A stretch of DNA of 44,463 nucleotides. It comes from Candidatus Gastranaerophilales bacterium. Its GTDB lineage: Bacteria; Cyanobacteriota; Vampirovibrionia; Gastranaerophilales; Gastranaerophilaceae. How positions within the stretch are numbered: position 1 is the stretch's first letter; each line of letters starts with the position of its first letter. Where the stretch lies: positions 1-44,463 of the forward strand of contig CALVAO010000017.1 in the NCBI GenBank assembly GCA_944325515.1, given 5' to 3'. A program made the position numbers and the translations under genes. Under the pieces are notes generated by a model. That model did not search any database. It was not told the DNA's origin and saw only the letters and a program-made list of their open reading frames with translations. Shown piece after piece: positions 17,295 through 24,267 of the stretch.

Positions 17295-18317
17295 ATGCAA
17301 TATAGAAAACTTAGAAATATTGAGGTTTCTGCAGTTGGTATGGGCTGCATGGGATTTTCTCATGGATATGGAGCAATCCCGCCGGAAGAAGAATCAATAA
17401 GATTAATCCATAAGGCTTATGATTTAGGCTGTACTCTTTTTGATACAGCAGAAGCGTATGGACCGTTCACAAACGAAACGCTTGTTGGAAAAGCAGTTAA
17501 ATCTTTTAGGGATAAGATTATTCTAACAACAAAATTTGTACCGGTATTTCAACCGGGACAAAATATTCCGGAAGGGAAATTAAGCAAAAGAGGGGTGGCA
17601 AATGCTCTTAATGACTCCTTGAAAAGACTCCAAACGGACTATATTGATATATATTACGAACATAGAGTTCCATTAGATAGCAATGTCGAGGAAGTTGCAG
17701 GCTGGATGGGCGAATTTATTAAAGAAGGCAAAATCCGTGCGTGGGGACAGTCCCAGTCGACACCCGAACAGATTAAAAAAGCCCATGCAGTAACTCCGTT
17801 AACAGCTATTCAAAGCGAATACTCTATGATGGAAAGAATGTTTGAAAAAGACGTTATACCATTATGCCAGGAATTAAATATAGGATTTGTAGCGTTTTCT
17901 CCTATGGCAAGCGGTTTCTTGAGCGGTAAATACAATAAAGATACTCAATACAAAGGAGATGACGTAAGACGGGTAATTACAAGGTTTAATCCGGATAACG
18001 TTGAAAAGAATCAGCCGCTTTTGGATTTACTACATTCTGTTGCAGACAAAAAAGGTATTACTCCGGCACAAATTTCTCTTGCATGGATGCTCAAAAAATA
18101 TCCGCATGTTGTACCGATTCCGGGTATGAGAAAAGATGAAAGAGTTATTGAAAATCTGGGTGCTGCAGAAATTGAATTGACAGACGAAGAATTCAAGAAT
18201 ATTGAAACTGAATTAAATAAAATCACAATCTACGGAAACAGAACTGATGAAGACATACACAAACTCGGGACTGTTGATGCAATCGGATACAAAGGAGAAC
18301 TTATCGATGACAAATAA
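17295..18317 (+). CDS. Aldo-keto reductase (AKR11/13-like)
   Basis: This 340-residue NADPH-dependent oxidoreductase reduces aldehydes or ketones to alcohols. The catalytic tetrad is intact: D50 and Y55 in LFDTAEAYGP, K80 in TTKF, and H123 in YYEHRV. The N-terminus VSAVGMGCMGFSHGYG and the cofactor-binding C-terminal VPIPGMRKDERVIENLGAAEIEL are typical of the YakC/PerA-like group. AAGGAG sits 8 nt before the ATG, and the gene starts 13 nt after the regulator stop. It overlaps the next gene by 11 nt. The substrate is unknown. The operon context suggests detoxification of reactive carbonyls or quinones. Confidence 0.94.
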   Translation: MQYRKLRNIEVSAVGMGCMGFSHGYGAIPPEEESIRLIHKAYDLGCTLFDTAEAYGPFTNETLVGKAVKSFRDKIILTTKFVPVFQPGQNIPEGKLSKRGVANALNDSLKRLQTDYIDIYYEHRVPLDSNVEEVAGWMGEFIKEGKIRAWGQSQSTPEQIKKAHAVTPLTAIQSEYSMMERMFEKDVIPLCQELNIGFVAFSPMASGFLSGKYNKDTQYKGDDVRRVITRFNPDNVEKNQPLLDLLHSVADKKGITPAQISLAWMLKKYPHVVPIPGMRKDERVIENLGAAEIELTDEEFKNIETELNKITIYGNRTDEDIHKLGTVDAIGYKGELIDDK

Positions 18318-18957
18318 AAAAATATATATAATAAATGGAAGCCCCAGAAAAAATTGGAACACAGCCAAAATGTGCGAAAGTTTTGCAAACGGTGCAAAAT
18401 CGAAAGGTGCTGAGGTTGAAATTATTAATCTTTATGACATTGATTTTAAAGGATGCAGGAGTTGTTTTGCCTGCAAATTGAAAAATGGTAAAAACTTGGG
18501 CAGATGTGCCTATCCCGATGAGTTAATACCAGTATTAGATAAAATTTCTCAAGCAGACGGGCTTGTGTTGGCAAGCCCGATATACTGCGGTGATGTTACA
18601 GGCATGATGAGATGTTTTATAGAACGTCTTACGTTTCCATTTTTTGAATACAAGCAGGGCTATCCTTCAATTGCCCCTAAAAGGCTTAAAACAGCAATGA
18701 TTTATACCATGAATGTTACAGAAGAACTGGCTAATCAAATGTATCCTGATATGTACAAAAGAACAGAATTTATGGTAGAAACAGTATTTTCAAAACCTGT
18801 AAGGATTTGTGCTTATGATACATACCAATTTGACGACTATGATAAATACGTTGTTGAAACTTTTGATAAAGGCAAAAAACTAAAACATAAAGAAGAACAA
18901 TTTTCAAAAGACTTACAAAAAGCTTATGATGCAGGAATAGATATGTGTAAAAGATAA
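18307..18957 (+). CDS. Flavodoxin-like NAD(P)H:FMN oxidoreductase, iron-sulfur flavoprotein type
   Basis: This 216-residue flavodoxin-fold protein opens with YIINGSPRKNWNTAKM, the FMN phosphate-binding loop of the NADPH-dependent FMN reductase superfamily. A compact Cys motif C50-x2-C53-x2-C56 (GCRSCFACK) and a further Cys near 68 resemble the Cys cluster of iron-sulfur flavoproteins found in anaerobes. ASPIYCGDVTGMMRCFIERL is the second flavin-contact region. I place the start at 18307 because GGAG lies about 10 nt upstream and translation then begins at the conserved beta strand. A longer frame from 18247 would add 20 unconserved residues inside the previous gene. It probably supplies electrons within the same redox operon. 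Confidence 0.9.
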   Translation: MTNKKIYIINGSPRKNWNTAKMCESFANGAKSKGAEVEIINLYDIDFKGCRSCFACKLKNGKNLGRCAYPDELIPVLDKISQADGLVLASPIYCGDVTGMMRCFIERLTFPFFEYKQGYPSIAPKRLKTAMIYTMNVTEELANQMYPDMYKRTEFMVETVFSKPVRICAYDTYQFDDYDKYVVETFDKGKKLKHKEEQFSKDLQKAYDAGIDMCKR

Positions 18958-18968
18958 GGAGAAATACA

Positions 18969-19805
18969 ATGCTGACAATAAAATTAAATAATGGTGTAGA
19001 AATGCCTATTTTAGGTTACGGGGTTTTTCTTGTAGATCCAAAAGAATGCGAAAGATGCGTTTCAGATGCAATCGATGTCGGTTACAGAATGATTGATACG
19101 GCGCAGGCTTATTACAACGAAGAAGGTGTTGGAAATGCAGTTAAAAAATCGGGTATAAAACGAGAAGACTTTTTCTTAGTTACAAAAGTCTGGATAACAA
19201 ATTCCGGCGAAGAAAAAGCTGCAAAATCCATTGATGAATCTTTGAAAAAATTACAAACAGATTATGTAGATTTACTTTTAATCCACCAGCCGTTCGGCGA
19301 TTATTACGGAACCTATAGAGCAATGGAAAAAGCCTATAAAGAGGGAAAGACAAGAGCTATAGGCATCAGCAACTTTTTCCCGGATAGATTTGTAGATATT
19401 TCAAATTTTGTTGAAATACAGCCTATGATAAACCAGATGGAAACACACGTATTCCAGCAGCAGAAAAAATTAAGAGAGTATTTGAATAAATATAATACCC
19501 AGTTAATGTCCTGGTCACCAATGGCAAGAGGTGAAAATAATATATTTGAGAACAAAACCTTAAAATCTATTGCGGCAAAATATAATAAAACCGTGGCACA
19601 GGTTGCATTAAGATTTCTGACACAAGAAAATGTTATTGTTATTCCAAAATCAACACATAAGACAAGAATGCAGGAAAACTTTGAAATCTTTGATTTCACT
19701 CTTGATAACAATGATATGGAAGAATTAAGAAAACTTGACAGCGGTGAAAGTATTTTTGTAAGCCATTACAGCCCTGAGTTTGCTGAATATATTATTAATT
19801 ATTGA
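18969..19805 (+). CDS. Aldo-keto reductase (AKR5, 2,5-diketogluconate reductase type)
   Basis: This 278-residue reductase belongs to a different AKR subgroup from the one at 17295. The tetrad is D43 and Y48 (MIDTAQAYYNE), K73 (VTKVW) and H106 (LLIHQPFGD). NNGVEMPILGYGVF, GISNFFPDRFVDI and IVIPKSTHKTRMQENFEIFDF are textbook AKR5-like signatures. AAGGAG lies 8 nt upstream, 11 nt after the flavoprotein stop. It is the last gene before a strong terminator, so the four genes from 16688 form one transcription unit. Two AKRs of different classes with one flavoprotein suggest broad carbonyl or electrophile reduction. Confidence 0.94.
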   Translation: MLTIKLNNGVEMPILGYGVFLVDPKECERCVSDAIDVGYRMIDTAQAYYNEEGVGNAVKKSGIKREDFFLVTKVWITNSGEEKAAKSIDESLKKLQTDYVDLLLIHQPFGDYYGTYRAMEKAYKEGKTRAIGISNFFPDRFVDISNFVEIQPMINQMETHVFQQQKKLREYLNKYNTQLMSWSPMARGENNIFENKTLKSIAAKYNKTVAQVALRFLTQENVIVIPKSTHKTRMQENFEIFDFTLDNNDMEELRKLDSGESIFVSHYSPEFAEYIINY

Positions 19806-19814
19806 TAGTTAATC

Positions 19815-19853
19815 AAAAGTCCTTGTATTCAGTTTAATACGAGGACTTTTTAA
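19815..19853 (+). terminator. Strong, probably bidirectional terminator
   Basis: Two 15-nt arms (19815-19829 and 19836-19850) pair with a single G-U wobble around a 6-nt loop. They are bounded by AAAA on the left and a T run on the right. It ends the TetR/AKR operon. The reverse gene at 19850-20254 converges on it and its stop codon lies in the right flank. Confidence 0.9.
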
Positions 19854-20254
19854 TTCGGATAATTCTCTGTTTTTATTAAGTTACTCAAATATTCAAAATA
19901 ATCTATATTTTTATAGTTGTTTTGCATAAACATGGCTCTTGAATATGCAATTGCAGGCATTAAATCTGTTATTCCAATATTGTTATCATCCATTATATTG
20001 TATAATTGTTCTGCAATATCTTTTGCTGTTCCGGGTATTCCTTTTTCTTTTAAGATGTCTGCTTGATCTTCAAGCATTTCATCTATTAACGAAATGTATG
20101 TTTTATTTGTCAGTTTAGTTATCTTTGAATCGTGAGGTGTAATATTTATATCTGTGGCATCAAGTTTTTCCATATTTAGAATAGTATTTTTTGAAATTAC
20201 TGACTCTAATATATTATCAAAATCAATATCTGCAGGATTGGTTTTTATATTCAT
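19850..20254 (-). CDS. Small hypothetical protein
   Basis: This 134-residue acidic, helical, soluble protein has no signal peptide and no family I recognise (contains NKTYISLIDEMLEDQADIL and LMPAIAYSRAMFMQ). No Shine-Dalgarno sequence precedes the ATG at 20254. The frame overlaps the end of the upstream 61-residue reverse frame by 32 nt, so it may be translated by coupling, or the two may be parts of a frameshifted gene. The open frame extends a few codons upstream of the ATG to a TAA, without a better start. The coding call rests on length and composition only. Confidence 0.55.
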   Translation of the reverse strand: MNIKTNPADIDFDNILESVISKNTILNMEKLDATDINITPHDSKITKLTNKTYISLIDEMLEDQADILKEKGIPGTAKDIAEQLYNIMDDNNIGITDLMPAIAYSRAMFMQNNYKNIDYFEYLSNLIKTENYPN

Positions 20255-20408
20255 CTTGGCGGGCTTTGATATTATCAGAACCGTAGTTTGAAATTAGGAT
20301 TCCGTTTTTGTAGGGGAGAACGCTTTCGCAAAAGCGAATCTGTGGAGCAGAATAAGATTCCTGACTCATCAGAATAAAAACAAATAGTAAAAATAAAAAC
20401 TTTTTCAT
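20223..20408 (-). CDS. Short secreted protein, possibly a truncated beta-propeller relic
   Basis: This 61-residue frame starts with a convincing signal peptide (MKKFLFLLFVFILMSQESYSA). The mature part contains ESVLPYKNGILISNYGSDN, which resembles the first blade of SMP-30/NHL-like propeller proteins, then ends abruptly. Its length is far below that of such proteins, so it may be a 5' fragment of a decayed gene. An ATG 117 nt further upstream would place the signal peptide internally and run through the GC-rich palindromic island, so I reject that start. The -10 at 20416-20421 supports 20408 as the start of a leaderless transcript. Confidence 0.5.
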   Translation of the reverse strand: MKKFLFLLFVFILMSQESYSAPQIRFCESVLPYKNGILISNYGSDNIKARQDEYKNQSCRY

Positions 20409-20415
20409 AAGGTTA

Positions 20416-20421
20416 ATTATA
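20416..20421 (-). promoter_or_regulatory. -10 element 7 nt before the ATG at 20408
   Basis: The reverse strand reads TATAAT, then 7 nt, then ATG. The -35 region is weak and there is no Shine-Dalgarno sequence. The geometry predicts a leaderless transcript. Confidence 0.55.
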
Positions 20422-20460
20422 ACGTTAAAAAAAGACTTCAATTTAACTAAAAGCACAAAA

Positions 20461-20745
20461 ACGGAGAAGGCGGGATTCATGTCTTGTTCGGTCGCGTTTA
20501 ACGGGTCTACGGTTGACGTCTGCAATGGTTAATACCATTTTGACGTCAAGCCTTCGCCCTCAGCTCCCTCACGCAACCCGCGAAATAAGCGGCTTCTCAT
20601 CATTACCTTTCTAATAAAAAAGGCTAAGCAAAAAGCTTTCGCTCCTGTGAAATCAAAGATTTCTACGTCGCTATCGTTCAGTGTCGTCCTGTCCGCCTCC
20701 ACCTGCGTGGAGCCGTCACGGACTCACATCCGCTCTCCTTGTAAA
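20461..20745. repeat. Second GC-rich palindromic island without genes
   Basis: The 581-nt gap between 20409 and 20989 contains this GC-rich block. A nested hairpin lies at 20513-20549 (outer arms TTGACGTC / GACGTCAA, inner arms AATGGT / ACCATT). Further hairpins are at 20649-20663 (GAAATC-AAA-GATTTC) and 20697-20712 (CTCCAC-CTGC-GTGGAG). GAAGGCG near 20466 is answered by CGCCTTC-like complement near 20551. No credible coding frame with a ribosome binding site is present. The remainder, 20746-20989, is AT-rich with nothing I can name beyond the promoter of the acetyltransferase. It could be a structured RNA or a mobile-element remnant. Confidence 0.45.
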
Positions 20746-20942
20746 AGAACACATGGTTTGATTATATTTTACAGATAGTTTGATTATTTCGGGCAAAATA
20801 AATTTAAAATGTTAAACAAATGAGCAATGTTTTCATTAATACATTCTTAATAAAACCCTGTTTTTAATACGGATTTCTTATAATATTCTATTTCATTGGG
20901 TACATACGCATTAACTCTGAGAACAAAGCATTATCCCCCTAT

Positions 20943-21473
20943 TTCCGACCTTTGTTTCGGTTTTGTATCAATTATGATATATTTAACTTATGCAAATTAA
21001 AGAAATAACTACGAATAAAAAGGATTATATGGATATTCTATTAATCGGCGATGAAGATAAAGCAATGATTAACAAATATCTGGAATCGTCAAAACTTTTT
21101 GCTTTGTACGATAATGATATCTTGACATCAATCTGTGCTGTTATGGAGATTGATAAGGAAACCGTTGAAATAAAAAATCTTGCAACTTATACGCAGTATC
21201 AAAATAAAGGCTATGCCTCAGCATTGATTAATTTTGTCTGTAATAAATATAAAACAAATTTTAAATATTTAATCCTTGGAACCGGAGAAAATAACAATAC
21301 CTTGAAATTCTATAAAAAACAAGGTTTTCAAGAAACTCACAGACTAAAAAACTTTTTTATTGATAACTACCCGCACCCAATTTTTGAAAATGAAAAGCAG
21401 TTGGTAGATATGATTTATTTAAAGAAAATTTTATAATATTCCAACCTTAAGAAAAAACTTCCGACCTTGTTTC
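20943..21473 (+). repeat. Short direct repeats flanking the GNAT gene
   Basis: TTCCGACCTTTGTTTC at 20943-20958, just before the acetyltransferase gene, recurs as TTCCGACCTTGTTTC at 21459-21473, just after it. They differ by one T. The shorter core TTCCGACC appears again at 21658-21665. The feature spans the two main copies and the gene between them. Such flanking repeats could come from an insertion or cassette-like event, or could be regulatory. Confidence 0.5.
20990..21436 (+). CDS. GNAT family N-acetyltransferase
   Basis: This 148-residue acyl-CoA-dependent acetyltransferase has the GNAT acetyl-CoA binding motif A near residues 75-95: VEIKNLATYTQYQNKGYASA, where Q-N-K-G-Y-A is the pyrophosphate loop. 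It is followed by the C-terminal NNNTLKFYKKQGFQETHRLKN motif B, with the typical FYKKQGF. The closest named groups are small-molecule or RimI-like GNATs, but the substrate is not predictable. A TATGAT at 20973-20978 lies 11 nt before the ATG and there is no Shine-Dalgarno sequence, so the leader is very short. The gene is isolated and flanked by short direct repeats. Confidence 0.9.
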   Translation: MQIKEITTNKKDYMDILLIGDEDKAMINKYLESSKLFALYDNDILTSICAVMEIDKETVEIKNLATYTQYQNKGYASALINFVCNKYKTNFKYLILGTGENNNTLKFYKKQGFQETHRLKNFFIDNYPHPIFENEKQLVDMIYLKKIL

Positions 21474-21760
21474 AAATTCTCAAATCTTATGATATTTTTG
21501 TGAAAATTTGCGGAACTGGACTATTCCTAAATAATCAAATTATCAGTACAGCTCAAAAACGGTGCGTATCTCACTGAAATTCTGCAAATCTCAATCTATC
21601 CGTACAGTCCAGAAAAAGTCCAGTTTCCCAGTTTGATTATTTGGGTAAACTTAATTTTTCCGACCCCGAAATGCCCACACAAAGCCAACTTTACCAAAAT
21701 AATCTATCTATCCTTACAAATCAATCTGGACAAAAAAGTACAATGATATATAGAGTAAAA
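21474..21760. other. Gene-free stretch with unexplained internal repeats
   Basis: No coding frame is visible between the acetyltransferase and the tRNA terminator. ACTGGAC at 21515-21521 has its complement at 21618-21624, and AAATAATCAAA at 21529-21539 has its complement at 21632-21642. The two pairs cross rather than nest, so they cannot form one simple hairpin. They could form a pseudoknot or be unrelated words. Confidence 0.35.
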
Positions 21761-21764
21761 ATAA

Positions 21765-21791
21765 AAAAACGCCTATTATAAAGGCGTTTTT
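21765..21791 (-). terminator. Terminator downstream of tRNA-Arg
   Basis: AAAAACGCCT (21765-21774) and AGGCGTTTTT (21782-21791) form a stem with a 7-nt loop and have A/T runs on both sides. Read on the reverse strand it follows the tRNA 3' end by about 15 nt. Confidence 0.85.
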
Positions 21792-21806
21792 TTATTTTTA
21801 AATAAT

Positions 21807-21880
<74 letters not shown>

Positions 21881-21998
21881 ACGAGATAATTTTATTACAA
21901 AAGTCTAATAACGTCAACCATAGGATTGCTGCTCATTAATTTTGGTAAATTTTCTTTAACTTTGTCTTGTGATGCAGCTTGATTTTTTATAAAATTAT

Positions 21999-22014
21999 AA
22001 GTGAACTATCACTT
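21999..22014 (+). promoter_or_regulatory. Small palindrome just before the ribosome binding site at 22016
   Basis: AAGTGA-ACTA-TCACTT forms a 6-bp-arm palindrome directly ahead of the AAGGAGAAGG that serves the gene at 22026. It could be an operator or a 5' leader hairpin. No firm promoter hexamers can be assigned. Confidence 0.35.
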
Positions 22015-22025
22015 AAGGAGAAGGT

Positions 22026-22247
22026 ATGAGCGAGCAATTTAAAAAAAATCCTTACATGGATTATAGAAACACGGTTCCTTTTATGGATTTGTCCGGATTT
22101 ATTGTAAGACAGCCGCATGTAATGGATGAAAAACCGGCTCTTTCTTTGCAGGATTATCTGCGCAAAAAAAGAATGTCACATATGGTTAATCTTAGAAGAT
22201 TGATATATTGTAAAAAATGTGAGGATTATAGAAATGGAAGAAAATAG
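22026..22247 (+). CDS. Small hypothetical protein upstream of proA
   Basis: This 73-residue basic protein (contains MDYRNTVPFMDLSGFIVRQP and a C-terminal C-x2-C in YCKKCEDYRNGRK) has no family I recognise and no signal peptide. A strong AAGGAG lies 6-7 nt before the ATG. Its last 14 nt overlap the start of proA, which suggests translational coupling. Being first in a proline/tyrosine biosynthesis transcript, it could be regulatory, but this is only inferred from position. Confidence 0.7.
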   Translation: MSEQFKKNPYMDYRNTVPFMDLSGFIVRQPHVMDEKPALSLQDYLRKKRMSHMVNLRRLIYCKKCEDYRNGRK

Positions 22248-23490
22248 ACTCTTGGAGATTGCTATAAAAGCAAAAGAAGCGTCTAAAAAAATTGCAATCA
22301 TTCCTTGTGAATTAAAAAATAAAGCTCTTGCAAATATTGCTGCAAATATTAAAAAGAATCAAAGTAGAATACTAGATGCCAATAAAAAAGATTTAACAGA
22401 AGGGGAAAAGCTTGTTAAAAGCGGTGTTATTACAACCTCGACTTTTAACAGGCTTAAGCTTGATGAAAATAAAATGCGTGATATGATACAAGGCATAGAA
22501 GATATCATTAAGCTTGATGATCCTATTGGTAAAATACAATTAAGAAGACAGCTTGACGACGGTTTGATACTTAGCAGAATTTCCTGCCCTATAGGAGTTT
22601 TAGGAATAATTTTTGAAGCAAGACCAGATGTTATAACTCAAATATCAGCACTCGCAATAAAATCTGCAAACGCTGTTATTCTAAAGGGCGGAAAAGAAGC
22701 AATAAATACAAATAAAGAAATAATGACAATTATTCAAGAAGCACTTGATTCAACTGAAGGCTTTCCTCCTAATGTTTTATCACAGGTATTTTCAAGAGAA
22801 GATGTCAATTTAATGCTATCAATGGATAAATACATAAATTTGATTATTCCTCGTGGAGGTAACAAGCTGGTTAAATTTATCAAAGAAAACACAAAAATTC
22901 CTGTATTAGGTCATGCTGACGGCATCTGCCATATATATACAGATGAGAGCGCAGACTTTGAAAAGGCTAAAAGAATTATAATTGATTCTAAAACACAGTA
23001 TCCAAGCGCTTGTAATTCTGTAGAAACATTATTAATCTATAAAGATTTTAACTATACAAATCAACTTCTGGAAGCTCTTAAAGACTCAGGTATTACTTTA
23101 ATTGATAATCCGGAAAGCTGGCACAAAGAATATTCGGATAAAATTTTGGCATATAAAATTGTCGGTTCACTGGAAGAGGCTATTGAACATATTAATGAGT
23201 ACTCTTCCGGTCATACAGATTCAATAATTACAGAAAATGAAAATAATGCTAAAATCTTTATGAATGCGGTTGACTCTGCAGGAGTTTACCATAATGTTTC
23301 AACTCGTTTTGCTGATGGTTTTCGCTACGGCTTCGGGGCAGAAGTAGGGATTTCAACAAACAAAACTCATGCCAGAGGACCCGTAGGATTAGAAGGTTTA
23401 ACAATATACAAATACAATCTGACAGGTAACGGTGAAATAGTGAAAGACTATGTTGAAGGTAAAAAACATTTTAAGCATAAGGATTTCTAA
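22234..23490 (+). CDS. proA: Gamma-glutamyl phosphate reductase
   Basis: This 418-residue cytoplasmic enzyme uses NADPH to reduce gamma-glutamyl-5-phosphate to glutamate-5-semialdehyde, the second step of proline synthesis. Diagnostic stretches are ISCPIGVLGIIFEARPDV, ANAVILKGGKEAINTN, INLIIPRGGNKLVKFI and YPSACNSVETLLIY, the last with the catalytic Cys. The C-terminal FADGFRYGFGAEVGISTNKT is also typical. Length is normal. I start at ATG 22234, with GAGG 9 nt upstream. A GTG at 22219 would add five unconserved residues. The ProB kinase gene is not in the window. The stop codon abuts the ATG of the next gene. Confidence 0.97.
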   Translation: MEENRLLEIAIKAKEASKKIAIIPCELKNKALANIAANIKKNQSRILDANKKDLTEGEKLVKSGVITTSTFNRLKLDENKMRDMIQGIEDIIKLDDPIGKIQLRRQLDDGLILSRISCPIGVLGIIFEARPDVITQISALAIKSANAVILKGGKEAINTNKEIMTIIQEALDSTEGFPPNVLSQVFSREDVNLMLSMDKYINLIIPRGGNKLVKFIKENTKIPVLGHADGICHIYTDESADFEKAKRIIIDSKTQYPSACNSVETLLIYKDFNYTNQLLEALKDSGITLIDNPESWHKEYSDKILAYKIVGSLEEAIEHINEYSSGHTDSIITENENNAKIFMNAVDSAGVYHNVSTRFADGFRYGFGAEVGISTNKTHARGPVGLEGLTIYKYNLTGNGEIVKDYVEGKKHFKHKDF

Positions 23491-24267
23491 ATGAAAATAG
23501 GTATTGTGGGTTTAGGACTTATCGGCGGTTCTATTTTTAAGAAAGTAAGTGAAAAATATGATGTTATAGGCGTCTCGCGTAGTGTAACAGGTTCTAATAT
23601 AACACAAAGCTACGAAAGTTTAAAAAACTGCGATATTATATTTGTTTGTGTTCCAATGAATAAAACTCTTGATGTTCTTGATAAGTTAAATAGTATCCTT
23701 GATAAAAATACTATTGTTGCTGATGTATGCAGCTTGAAAGAATTTGTATCTGAGAAACGATATAATTTTACTTTTATTCCGTCACATCCGATGGCAGGAA
23801 CTGAAAATAGCGGCTGGGCAAGTTCTTTTCCAGAACTTTTCCAGGGAGCTGTATGGGCTGTTACACCTCTGGAAGACACTGATGAAGAGGCTCTTAAAAA
23901 ATTAAAAGAAATCATTGTTTTTTTAGGTGCAGAACCATTAGAAACTTCCCCTAAAGAGCATGATAAGGCTGTTGCGCTTATTTCACATATGCCGATGTTA
24001 ATTGCGCAGGCTTTATGTAAAAATATTGAAGATAATATACTTGCGCAGAAACTGGCTTCTTCCGGTTTTAGGGATACAACCCGTCTAGCTCTTTCAAATA
24101 TTGAAATGGCGGTTGATATGGTTAATATGAATAATAAGAATATACAAACTTCACTGGAATTGTTGAAGAATTCTGTTAACACTTTACTTAAATCAAATTA
24201 TCAAGATGAAGCTGAAAAAATAAAGGCTTTTCGTCAAGAACTCTACGACTCTAAGGCTTCCAGATAA
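23491..24267 (+). CDS. tyrA: Prephenate/arogenate dehydrogenase
   Basis: This 258-residue NAD(P)-dependent enzyme performs the oxidative decarboxylation of prephenate (or arogenate) in tyrosine synthesis. MKIGIVGLGLIGGSIFKKV is the N-terminal Rossmann nucleotide loop. FIPSHPMAGTENSGW is the family signature with the catalytic His region, and HDKAVALISHMPMLIAQAL is the helical dimerisation domain motif. There is no chorismate mutase or ACT domain, so it is the short monofunctional form. It begins immediately after proA without a gap, an unusual pairing of proline and tyrosine genes in one transcript. Its 3' end overlaps the convergent protease gene by 25 nt. Confidence 0.93.
   Translation: MKIGIVGLGLIGGSIFKKVSEKYDVIGVSRSVTGSNITQSYESLKNCDIIFVCVPMNKTLDVLDKLNSILDKNTIVADVCSLKEFVSEKRYNFTFIPSHPMAGTENSGWASSFPELFQGAVWAVTPLEDTDEEALKKLKEIIVFLGAEPLETSPKEHDKAVALISHMPMLIAQALCKNIEDNILAQKLASSGFRDTTRLALSNIEMAVDMVNMNNKNIQTSLELLKNSVNTLLKSNYQDEAEKIKAFRQELYDSKASR

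Noticed and set aside
20223..20525. Long form of the small secreted protein starting at 20525
   Set aside because: It would bury a clear signal peptide internally and translate the GC-rich palindromes. The -10 at 20416-20421 supports the start at 20408.
21515..21642. Possible long hairpin from ACTGGAC/GTCCAGT and AAATAATCAAA/TTTGATTATTT
   Set aside because: The two pairs cross instead of nesting, so they do not form a single stem. Kept only as an unexplained repeat pattern.
23610..24182. Reverse frame of 190 codons opposite tyrA
   Set aside because: It is antisense to conserved TyrA motifs, without a ribosome binding site or recognisable domain.
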